In this document: positions 12,101 to 24,100 of the stretch, piece by piece
Layout of the letters: each line of letters starts with the position of its first letter
Numbering within the stretch: position 1 is the stretch's first letter
DNA from: Heliopora coerulea
Taxonomy: Eukaryota > Cnidaria > Anthozoa > Scleralcyonacea > Helioporidae
Length of the DNA stretch: 64,000 nt
Direction: 5' to 3'
NCBI GenBank assembly: GCA_030142905.1
Contig: JASJOG010000022.1
Coordinates: 688,501 to 752,500 of the forward strand
Position numbers and translations under genes: made by a program
Notes under the pieces: generated by a model
Databases searched by the model: none
Told to the model about the DNA's origin: nothing
What the model saw: the letters and a program-made list of their open reading frames with translations, nothing else

Positions 12101-15100
12101 TGAAGTCAGGAAAAATGACACGAGATGTGATAGCTTGAGGTGCGGTAAGGTAAAGTGAGTTGAGTTGAAAGGGACACTCCACCTCAAAAACAATTGTGGC
12201 GTATATGAAAGGGATTACAAGAACCACTGGGGATTCTGGTAAAATACAAAATGGTAACTCCTAATATTGTCAACATATTTTTATTGAACATTATCTACGT
12301 TTCGACTAGGTTTTATTCATCATCATTTTAGTCTTTCCTGATGATGACTAAAACCTAGTCGAAACGTAGATGTTCAATACAAATCAGTGGCGTGCAGAAG
12401 GGGGGGCAGAGGGAGCGACGGCCCAGGGCATCCAATCAAAGAGTGAAATTAAAATTAAGTTTTTTGAAATTTGAAATTATCGCATTTAACTTCGTTGCAC
12501 AAGCTGCCCTACAGTCCCACAAGCTGGTGTGAATGTGGATCCGTGTTTTAATAAGCGAGACCAGAGTAGAGAACCTGTTAAATGTAAATATTGAGCGGAA
12601 TGCCGATTAAGATAATATAAAGTAGCGGTAAATCTATGAGCGCTGTAGATTTCGCTTAAATTCACAGAGTATGTTTGCCACACCACAAACGACCAGTGTT
12701 AACGTTAATACTTGTTGGCTATGCTAATATAGGCCATTAAATACACGCAAACAGTCGATCGACCTAACGAATATAATTAGTTCTGGGATATCGCGTGTTT
12801 GCGTGATGCAAAGCAAATGTGCATAACACATTGGATGTCAATTGTACAGTAAGGGTAACCGTAAAACGTCTTTAGAGGGTTGCATTAGGCTGAGTAGCGC
12901 TGGAGGATTTACGTAACGCGTGCATAAAGGTATGTACATACACATATAGAGAATAATGTAATAATATTATAGGTCATGCTTGTGGTTTCTCATATTTGTT
13001 AATGTTTAAGATGATATCTACTGTCCATATCGTTGTCTGTACAAATAATTGAATAATTTATTATGCTTATACCCCAGATGAAGAAAGTGCAACCAACTGG
13101 AGCACAGAACAAGAAAAAAAAGAGAGCCAGAGACGAAGAAGAGTCCCGGCAAAGTGGGGCATTAGATGCCTGGATAAAAAGAAGTAAAGAGGAAGTAGGG
13201 GAAGTAAAAGATGTGGAAGCAGAGGAGGATTCTTCTGATATGGAATCAGAACATAATACTGTCGCTCCTCAGTCTTCTTGTCGGGATGATGGTTCAAGTG
13301 AAGCAGATAAAGGAGATTTTAACACATTTTTGTAAAGAATTTTTTTTTTAATTTTCTGGGGATACCAAATCTGATGCAGGATCGCTTCTGAACTCTGTTC
13401 AACAATTCCCGTTTATATCTTTGTTAAATTTTTGGTACCCAATTTTATCATCAGTGCAGAACGTTTCAAAACGTTTGCAGGATCCGAAAATGGGGTTCCA
13501 TGAAGCTTCTTGTGACCTAAAAGGGCTTATTCAAATCTTGAATTTGAAAAATGACGAAATTATCCACAATGCAATACATACAGCTAATGAATATTGTGAA
13601 AAATGGGGGATACTAATTGCACGAACAAGGAGAAGAATGATGCCTGGAGAATCAGCAAGAGATAGTGGACTGACGGCACAGCAAGAAATGAATAGAGTAA
13701 TGGTAGAGATCGTGAACCGATTAAAAACTGAAATGGAAGACCGCAGTGTTCGCCTTCAAGACCTCAGAGAACGCTTTTCATTTCTTCTGAATTTGAATTC
13801 AGTCGTAATTGAGAGTGAACAGGAAAGAGAAAGATTAAAAAAGGAATGTTCGGACTTTGCAAATTATTATGATAATGATGTGACAGCCATTCAGTTATAT
13901 GATGAAATTATTGACTTTGTGATGCTCCTTCGAGCTGGGGGGAATACAGTTTCCTCTGATCCTAAAGATGCTCTGGAGTCTTTACTGCATTTTGGAAGGG
14001 ATGTCTTCCCTACGTTGTGCATTGCATACAGATTACTGCTTACCGTCGCATTTTCAATCGCAAGTCGTGAAAGGTCATTTTCAAAGCTGAAATTAATAAA
14101 AACATATCTGAGGTCTTCCATGTCACAAGAGCGACTGACTAACTTGGCTTTAATCAGCACTGAAAAAGAATTCCTCTCAGCTGATGCAAAAAATGAAGTA
14201 GTTCAAATGTTTTCTGACAGGAGATCTCATCTGGGGCACCGAACTTAATTAATTTGGCTGATTTATATTTAATTTGAATAAAAAGTTTATTTGATCTGTT
14301 TTTACATATTTAAAATGTCTTCCTTTCTCACATTTCTAAGTACTAAGCCCTATACTTGAGTCTTGGGGGCATACAATGAAGGAGTTGGCCCCGAGCATCA
14401 CCAAACCTCTGCACGCCACTGATAAAAATATGTTGACAATATTCGGAGTTACTGTTGTTTTGTATATCACATGAAAGGCCGATCTTACTTCAGCTAGGGC
14501 TTGACGATCATTCATCTATCTTATAATATATCCAAGCTCTCACGTTTCTAAAACATAAAATAACGTCATTGAGTGATAAAAACAAACTCTCGACAACGTG
14601 GTCTTCACTCAGCGATATATATTTATCATTTTGTGGGAAAGCCTCATTGTTTGGTGCCTGGCTGCACAAATAATTCTAGAAAGACAACTGGAATAAGCCT
14701 TCATCCTACTACTTTTAATAGTTCTGTCTACAGCAGCAAGCTTGGTTGTCAAGAATTCGTCGCGCAAATCCACGCTTTTTTGACCGCTCTTGTTTGTTCG
14801 CAGCGTTTTATGCCTGACTGCTTCGAGGAGGGTCTGTGAAAGACAGGAGGGTTTTTATGGCCCTCGGGACTTCCACAAACCCTCCCTCGCCATTCGGGGA
14901 CATTTAATCACTAATATCCCTCAACACCATGCATTTGCAATAAGTTGAGGAGAGGAGAGATGAGTTGAGGAACGATAACTTGAGGTAACATGACTTTGAT
15001 TGAGATGTGGAGAGGTGAGGTGAAGTGAAACGAGGTGGGGTGAGGCGATGTGAGCTAAGGTGAGATGAGATGAATTGAAATATAGTAAGATGATATAAAA

Positions 15101-18100
15101 TAAAAGTATACAGACAAAGCAGCAATTTATGAAGATTCATTCAGAAAGTCGCGGACATGCACGGGCAATAAAACCAAAGCACAACGTTAGAGTAAATCAC
15201 CCTTACAATATTAGCTATTGGCAACACCCTTGAAAAAAAGAGTTTAAGGGTTAAAGGGAGGGATGATCAGGAGACTTCCCAATTGTCTATCATAAAAATT
15301 ATAAGAATTAAAAACCTTTTGAAATTCTCGGGCTTTTGCATTATTTGCCGCGTTCATCTCTTCTCGTTGTCTCCCATATTTTTTATTGCGAACATCTGGT
15401 AAATTCTGGTATAACCTAGTTTTGGAAAAAAAATTAAGGTAAGGGTAAAAAGTAATTCCAACGGATTCTCAGATGCATAAAAATTTACCTTTTTGAGGGG
15501 GCCATAATGGCCTGTTTGTCAATTTTTTGCTTGGAATCTAAAAAGCATTGCATGATAAAATAAGAATTTTCTCTCGGGACAAGGCTACAAGACAGCATGG
15601 ATGTCATGAGTAAAAATAAATAAGCAAAAAACAGAGCTTTTTTTTCTCCATCATGAGGAAAGTTCCTGTATCCAACGAAGTGTGTAAAGGAGGAAGATTT
15701 GCAGGAAACGTGCAAGTTATCTCTTGCATTCAAACTTTGGTCATATTTCTCGGGAATAAAATATATCAAAGAAAGACTGGTTTTAGTACGAATATCGAAA
15801 AAGAGGACAAGCGATTGGATCACTAGCTATTAAGGAATAACCTCTGGGACGAAAGGGTAGGAAAAAGAACGAGACATTGCAAATTACATAATGGTGGTAA
15901 ACAAAAATGGTTGTCACGGCTCAGGTAAAAAGAAAGATGCAAAAAGAACACTTGGCCACAAAAATTAAGAATAGAGATAGTGAACAAAATATAGTGTAAA
16001 TATAAGAGCAAGATTAAATATCAACAGCAGTATCTAATTAAGAACGTTTATATAAGAGAAAATAACCCGCAAACAATGAATTTATAAAAGGATTTTCATG
16101 TCTTAAATTCGCCACAGCTTAATTCTGTCGCAAATGGCTTCGCGGTGAAACATTTATTGGAATGTTTGCGGCTTATTTTCTCCAGTAAAAACGACCATTT
16201 TTCTACACGGAGCATGATCAACAAAACATATGTTGACGTCATAACGGACAGTCATGTTGACATCGAAAGGTCATCAGAGGAAAAAAAAGTACACTGTTCC
16301 TAACGACTTACTCAACCGTTTGGTTCCACCAAGTTCTTCAAGTTTAAGCTCTTTTACAGAGGAAGGTTGAGAAATCCTACCTTCGTTATTCTCTGTGTCC
16401 AATCGGGAACGGTTTTCACGAGATCTCTGAGTGGAGTTTTGAAATTTACGGTGTCTGGGCTGTCGAAACCGCGCCTCCTTTGCAGCGCGAACTCTTTGCT
16501 TTGAATTTTCCACGAAACGCGGTCTATTTTTCCGGAAGGCTTCCTGGAGACTCATTCCAATGTTCCCTCTCGGACTAACATCCGCTGGTGACAATGAACG
16601 ACCTGGAAACACCACGTCCCCAGCAGGACCAGAAGACTCACTAATTTCCAGGAAAGATTTGTCGTAATGGGTTGATGGAACGGTCTGTAACTTAAGTTTG
16701 GCAAATGACTCTGAAGTATCCATCAGTTTACATAAAGGATCATTTTCCAACGAGTAACTTTCAAATGGACTCCTATTTTCTGAAAGGTCTGGATTGGTTT
16801 CAGGAGATTGACACCATTCTTCTGTTTGATGGCTTTCCAGATGGCATGGTATAGATATAACAGGACCATTATCAGGAAAATTTTCTGAAACGTAGCTTTC
16901 TGTTTTTTCGTAAGCAGACGCCTGAAGCGGATTATCTTTATCCTGACTGGTCAGAGTTCCGTGTTCAGGAAAATTAAATGCGCCCTCAGGGCCTTCATCT
17001 GGGAAGTCGTAAACATCATTGTCTTTTTGACTGTGAAGAACGTCTGATGTAGGGTGACCGTTTCCTGTTGCGTCGTCGTTATTTACCATTTCTAACGGTT
17101 TGTAAAAATCTTGTTGTCTGTGTTCGGGTGAATTTAGTTTATCGGGATTATCTTCATCGTCTTCAATTACTCCTTCCGATAAATCATCGTCGTTGGTCAA
17201 AGTCTCCTCTGGTATAACAGACAACGTCCTGCTTGTTTCATAAGATCGAACATTTTCTTCCCTGCGATCCATGAAGTGTGTCTCCGTCGTTAGAACTAGG
17301 TTTCCGTCATTCCGAGTGGTGAACGGTCTGTGTTCAGGAGAACTAAAGACATCCTCGACGTTTTCATCTTGGATGTTGTCAACGTCAACGTCATTTCCAA
17401 CACGAAGAATACAGTCAGGAGCGCTATCGCACAAAGTTGACCTGTAAGGGTCGTCTATCGTTTCTAATGGCTTGTAAAAGTCTTCGGATCTCCGTTTGGC
17501 TGTATTCACCTCTATGGGGGTACGCTCATCGTCTTCAATTAACCTGCGTGAAAAATTATCTTTGTTGCCTCGAGCTTCTCTTCTTATATCAGATAAAACC
17601 TGTTGCTGATGCTGATGGAATGAATCGCTAACAATTTTTGTAAGATCCGCCAACTCACCTTCAGCGGAATCTTCTTTTCCAGCAACAGATTTAAAATTTC
17701 TCTTTTTAGGATCCTCTTCAGCTTGTTTACTTATCCTTAGGTATTTCTCACTTAACATCTTGGCCTCCTCTATCATATCTTCAAAATGCTGAAACGAACT
17801 GTTCATTCGTACCAAAAGGTTATTGTTGGCATCAGAATCGCTGCTTGACAGAGTTTTATCTGATTTAGCCAAACTGGAAAGCGAAAGTGGCCCGGAATCC
17901 AAACTGTTCTTAGACTTGGTACTGACAGTCCCTGAACTACGGTTCATATCACTCGAATGTCCTAAAATTGTAAGTTTCAATAAACCTTTTTAGAACATAT
18001 CATATATGGTCTGCAAGGGAAAATATTTGCTTGAACGTGAAAAAAAAAATACATGAAACTAAATACTTTACCGTACGGATCAAACGAACGACATTAACAA

Positions 18101-21100
18101 GGAATTTATACTCTAGCTTTTGGTTCATTCTGTTTACCATTTTCAACAGCTTTTTTTAACCGTCAGATGTTGCTATTCACGGTACCTCGAAACTTGTTAA
18201 TTTGAGATGTTTTCACCAGTTAAACATTCATTTGTCAGTCATACACAAATACAGAGAACGACAGAATGAAATGTACAGTGTTTCAGTATATTTTATTTTT
18301 CAGATTTTTTCGAAGTATAAATTCATTTCTCTTGATCTTCATTAGAATCAACTAATAAGTTTTAATGCGAAAACACAAACTAGTCTGGAATGAAATTTAA
18401 ACAATGCTCGGATCCTTTGAGTATGCGTCCTTTTACGTACGCACCTCACGTCAGCAAGTTTTGTCATCTAATAATTAACAATTACTCGCCAAAGTCGAAG
18501 TGAACATTGTTGAATAATCCCCGAGACTAAGTCCAAGGGATTATTCAATATTTACCTCTCCTTCGGCAAATAACTGTTTTTAGTATAATTACACAGGTGA
18601 TTATTTGAAAAAAGTAGTGAAATAGCACTTTTAAAATCTCCTCGGTAACATTTACGAAGGTAGCCGCTATCTTGCTTCTAAGCCTTCACTGTTATATTCA
18701 CAGGTAGATGATTATCCTGATTTATGACGTAATTTTCTGGACAATCACCACGTGGGGTTTTCGATAATTTCCTGTGTAATTATACTAATTTCTGATATTG
18801 ACTTGACCAATGGCAGATGAACGATGAAATTGCTCTTATCCACGAGAACAGGTTTACCTATTATTGACACTACAATTTCTGATAACACATGTGACTGATA
18901 CTATATAATTACGCACTTTAATGGATGTCATCAGTGAAAAATTCGCCATTTTGTTTGATGAAAATGTCATTTTCCTCTATGTAAATCCATCCTTGTTATC
19001 AAGCATAAACAGATGAGCTGATATTTCATAAGCAGGATAAACTTACTTTCATAAGATAGCAGTGTAATTCCTTTGAACAGGTAGCATTGTAGCCCTTTCA
19101 TTCGGGAGTACTACGCTCCCTTTCATTAGTTAGCACTTATATTTGTATGCTTCCATTAGGTGGTTCTATTTTCCTCTTACAGTATCAACTACCATTAAGC
19201 GTTCTTTTATCAGGTACCAGTGTCCTTTTCGTCAGGCAGTTTAATGCTCTACTCATCAACTTGTAATGAGTTCCCTTAACTCAGAAAGCACTATGTACCC
19301 AGCTATCACGGTGTTTTTTCCATCAGGTTATACTATTTCCCATGCTTCATTCAATAGTGTGCTCCCTTCACTTAAGGAGCTCTATGCACCATTTATAATT
19401 GAAACATAATTTACCATTCACTAGGTAGCACTGACTTTCCTTCACCAGTCACCAAAGTGCTCCCTTTACTCATGGAGCACTACGTGCCCTTTATCAAGAA
19501 GCATAGTGTTTTCTTTTTCACTTCATTAGGTAGAAATTTCCTTTCGTCCAAGAGCACTGAGTTCCTTTCGTTAAATTGCACTGTTCCCTTTCGTCTGGGA
19601 GCAATGGGTTTTTTTGATCAGGTTGTACAGGCGTCTCTTCATTAGGTAGAGCAAAGTTCCTTACATTAGGCAGCAATATATTCTTTTCAACAACACTATG
19701 TGCCCTTCCTAAGTCAACTCCGAAAATAGGTTGTTTCATTTCACTTGTCATTCTCAGAGATCCCCCCTTACATGAAATCGCTTAATATGTCTTGCACATT
19801 TCAAAATGTTTAACGACGTCCTCTCTTTTGGAAAGGAAGCAGCTTAACAGTGGTTTGGTAAATTACACTGCAAATGGCTGAGTTACTTTGACTAATTCTT
19901 TTGATTACAGTATGTCAGTCCTGGCAAGTAGGGCCACCGAGAGCCTCAATTGACCCCAGATCAAAAAAGGACTGTAGGCCCTTACACTCTCTTTTTGCTT
20001 CTGGTCCCTTAAACGGTCCAATATTCCGGGCATATGCCGCAGCTTCCTCCCTGTTCTTCACCACATTGGACTGTAAAAACCTCTGTAAGCGTACGGATAT
20101 TATTACCCACGTTAATTAATATTAGGTGAACTTACTGTCATTCTTAGCTGAGAAACTCGAACTGGAAATCTCAGACTTATTCCCCATATCTTGACTAGAT
20201 GTTTCTTTACCGATCATTGTATGGTTACTTTCTTGGAATGTTGCACAAGATGAACTCTTCGTAGCATCGCTTGACAGTTGAACTGTGGTATCACTCCACA
20301 AACCTAACTCGGAGGCCTCTGGAAATAAGACTTGCTCGTCAAACTTGCGAGGAGGAACGATGTCACTTGGATATCGTCTAAGAGAAGACGAAGTGGTGTC
20401 GTCACCATCAGAGGCTGTCTTTGAAAGGTTACTAGCTCTTTCCTTTCCGGGAAAATGCTGTTGCATTTGCGAATTATCACTTTCAACTGACCGAGGTTCC
20501 ATATCAGATTGGGTATCGTATGTGCTTGAAGATTCGGTATAACCAGCTAGTGAAGTGGGAACAAGGGAACGCCAGTGGGCCGAAGGGTCTGTCACATGTT
20601 TCGATCCATGTGGATCGTGGTATAAACGAGGAGATGAATTAATCCTTAGCGCTCGAAGACGGTCTTGAAATTGTTTCAATTGTTTTAGACGTTGCTGTTG
20701 CCTTTCCTGAATGGCTCGCTGTTGTTCCCTGATTCGCCCTTGCTGCTCTACAAGTTGTTGTTGATAGAATTTTATGTATGAAGCAGTATCTGTTCCTGCG
20801 TCATCAGGCAGCTGAAACATTCTTGGCAACTGACTCCTAGAAGAAGGAGTTTTGCTTGCAACAGACGTCGCAAGGTTAAAAGTGGGGTCGACGTCGGTAG
20901 AACCAGACACCTGAGAAAGTTCCTGCGGTGGAAATTCAACTGTCGGAACAGTATCTCTGCCACGAGAATAAAATAAAGGCTCATTACTAGGGAACGCAGA
21001 CAATCGACTGGTGGTATGAATGGGATCAAGTTCAAAACCATCAACAGATTTTGGTCTTCCTTCAGGTAATGGGAGCGGGGTTGTCAAAGGGACGACCGTG

Positions 21101-24100
21101 CTTGGTACTTCAACTGGAACACGAATCTTTGAATCAGAATATAAACTGGTTGGAACTTCAACATGTAAAGGCGTTGGTTGTGGCAATATGGCGAAATCTG
21201 CGGCTGGAGGGGCCGGAGTTAACGCAACAAAGTGGTCATCAACCACACTCTCTGGTATAGAAGATAATTCATCCTGACGACGAAGATTCACATCGACCCT
21301 TGAGTGGACTTCGTTTGAAGGTGAAGCAGGCAAGACCTCCTCCGATCCGGCGCCGGTATCCCCATCATGAAAAAAATTGGATTCACTAGTAAGTTTTCCT
21401 TCTTCGGAGAGTAAACCAGAACTTAAACTGTCGAGTCTGCTAGACAGCTTCTCGTCTTTTTCAGTCATATGATCCTTTCCAAGATTCTTTAACGTATCTA
21501 TGGGTTTAGTAGTACTGGATTCTTCATCAATTTCACCATCTTTAGAAGTCGTTTCTATTTCGTGTTGTAACATGTCAAACTGCAGTTGCAAGTGTTCTTG
21601 AAGGACTTGCTGCTGCTGAAGTTGAAGTTTCAGTTTCTGTTGCTGCAGTAGTTGCTTCCGTGCTTCGATGTCAGTGCTCGGATGCTTGATCTCTCGTGCC
21701 TGAAGAAAAGATAAAAATGCCGAGAGGTACATCGGGTAAGTTAGTGTTGATAGTAGTATTAACGCGCATATTGTCAAGCATGAAAAAACAAAAAAGTTGT
21801 CTGCGCTTCATGGACTCGGATGTTGAGCGAAAGTTACTTAGGGGCTTTGGGTTAAGAATGATAACGAGCTTAAGCCACGGTAAGAAGGCGTGGTAGTAGT
21901 CATTGTCGCACGATTTGTTCAGTTGTAAATAACGAGTACGTCAAATTGTAATCATTTTCGTTTGTTAAGTGTTGTTTAAATGTACACAATTAAAGTACGT
22001 GTGTCGACAAAAATGTGTTTTATATATTTTGTGGAAAAACATAGGGAATAAGTTTCTTCCTATTCTTTACGTTTTGGGTACAACGGGGCTTTCCACAAAA
22101 CGTATACTATACAGGGCGACTAAAGTTGTCGTGTGAGCAAGTGGCGACATGACTAAGTGGCAAGTAAATGATGAATTCTGCAAGGGCAATTTACTCATGC
22201 AAATTGTGCGATTGTCATGTAAAAGAAATAAGATCCACTGGTTGCCATGGCAACAGTCACGTTTCCAAATGACTTCTAATTACCGTTTGCCTTAAACAAA
22301 ACTCTAGAAGTATTCCCAAATTTGGCACAGAAGGGAAGCGATGACGAGAGTTGAAGTTGGTAGGGTAATATTAACAATATCAAATGAATGAAGTATTATT
22401 TAGAAAATGAGTAGCCGTTCACAAGTCTCTACGGTGCGAGTAAATTACTCGCAAAATGCGAGGATTTTCCTACCGCGAGTAACAGTCACAAAACACTTGC
22501 CAACTGGCCAGTTTTTTTCGTCTTCTTGACTTTTCAACCGTTTGGATCTCATCCAGTTTCTTGCAATAAAATATGTACTCCAAGCGCTCAAATAATTTCG
22601 ATTCTGCGAACAGTTTTATCGCAGATATTAGAAGTACCCGGAATCGAAGCAAATTGTACGTGATAATCTGCACCCAGCGAACTCAACTTCCATATTTGGA
22701 ATGCTAACTCCCAGTCATTTGGCCGGGAAAAAGTGAAGCCAAGATGGCCGCCCATGGAGAATAATTTTGTATGTCAGTTTCAGTCGTCTTCGCGCACTGG
22801 TACGTAAGTTCCTGCCCTTTGCACGACTTTACTCTTCAGCTTTTTTTGGGTCGACTTCGAAAACATTCCCAACCATGGAAAAAGTGCTTAGAAGAAACAT
22901 TATTGGACCAATTTTACATTATTGAGCATTTAAAAAGATTAATTATTGCCGTGTGGCCAAACAAGTGTGCTAATGTTGTCTGAAGATGGTAAACTAACCG
23001 TAAAAATAGGACGATCACTTAGTAGTTTCCTAAAGTAATTTTTCGAGGCCGTTTTGTCAGGTTTCTCGTTAGTTTAGTAATTTATTTTCGTGAAAATATA
23101 TAACCTGAAACTTCGTTGGACTTTGTCTAAATATATTTGAAATTCTTAAATTCGTTTCTCATACATGCCAACATATGAAAATGTGAAAGTGGTAGGGTCG
23201 AGTGTCGAAGGAGTGAGAAACTACTAGGGAGGTCTTAGAGCATGTCCCACCAGAAAATTTTGAATTCTAGAGTCTCTAAAATGCCATTTCCTGCATTTTG
23301 GGGAGATTTATCTCATTCGTCATTGCAAATCAAGTTGTCATTCGTGCGCCGTACGTGTCAGCGGAGTGTTAATTTACTTCCTGTAAGCTTTTGTTAACGG
23401 AGATGTCAGGCTGAGGCATGCAGTTGATGTTAGGCATTCATAATGAACGCCTAAGGGCTAACTTGTATCTTCAGTCATAGGAATGGTCTATTTTCAGTCA
23501 CCGCCGAGGGATTTTTGCTTGGAGATTGTCATAAACTGAACCGAAAATCCTTTTTGTTTTTGTTTTTTTTAAATTTGTCAAACCGGTATGAAAATCATAG
23601 AAAATATTTAAAGCAATACTATTTCATACATTGTCGGTACAGAGGTACATTGGCACTCAAATCGGTACTGTACCGTCTAAATCGGTACGATTGGCATGTA
23701 TGGTTTCTGTCTTTTGAAGACAGAAAAAATATTTTGTTTATTTTCAAAGAAAACTCTCCAGGAAAGTGTAAAACGTCGAGTGGGAGACTAAAACGGACCT
23801 ACAAGACCGTGTAGGGGCTAAAACTGACGTACAAAATTGTCCTCCATGGGCGGCCATGTTGGCTTTACATTTCATTGGCCAGTTAGCATTCCAGATATGT
23901 AAACCGAGTTCACTGGAATTGTTCTGCAGGTCGGCACTAGAATGTAATCACTGAGACCAGGTAACCGTGCGAAGACTGAGACTGGAAAATTAAAAACCTT
24001 TTTGTTTATCTGTTAACTTTTTGGAAAAAATCGTTGGGGCATAAGTCAAAATGTTACCAGAGGTAACACGTCAACGGTTAGGATTAGGATTAGGATTCTA

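Larger units (their letters stand above)
12385..14421 (+). mobile_element. hAT transposon (ZMYM-type transposase), internally deleted
   Basis: Terminal inverted repeats CAGTGGCGTGCAGA (12385) and TCTGCACGCCACTG (ending 14421), flanked by an 8-base target duplication with one mismatch (ATACAAAT at 12377-12384, ATAAAAAT at 14422-14429). It carries two plus-strand frames, an N-terminal charged segment and a transposase C-terminal part. The element is 2.0 kb, short for this group, and the DUF4371/catalytic N-terminal half is absent. Confidence 0.92.
12237..14470. repeat. Palindromic element interrupted by a hAT insertion
   Basis: Left arm (12243-12296, ACAAAATGGTAACTCCTAAT then ATTGTCAACATATTTTTATT) is the inverted copy of a right arm split by the hAT element: TGTTCAATA at 12371-12379 and, after the hAT, AAAAATATGTTGACAATATT at 14424-14443. 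An inner inverted pair (CGTTTCGACTAGGTTTTA / TAAAACCTAGTCGAAACG) carries a hammerhead-like core. Removing the hAT restores the palindrome. Confidence 0.85.

Noticed and set aside
17962..17980. ATG and residues MKLTIL as the start of a separate protein
   Set aside because: They lie in the intron before the ATTTTAG acceptor; the real exon starts at 17961 and continues exon 17 in phase.
20285..21277. Plus-strand frames inside CEP295 exon 17
   Set aside because: Antisense shadows of the large coding exon.
21700..21777. Hydrophobic N-terminus MTICALILLSTLTYPMYLSA as a signal peptide
   Set aside because: This is intron sequence upstream of the TTCTTCAG acceptor, not translated in CEP295.
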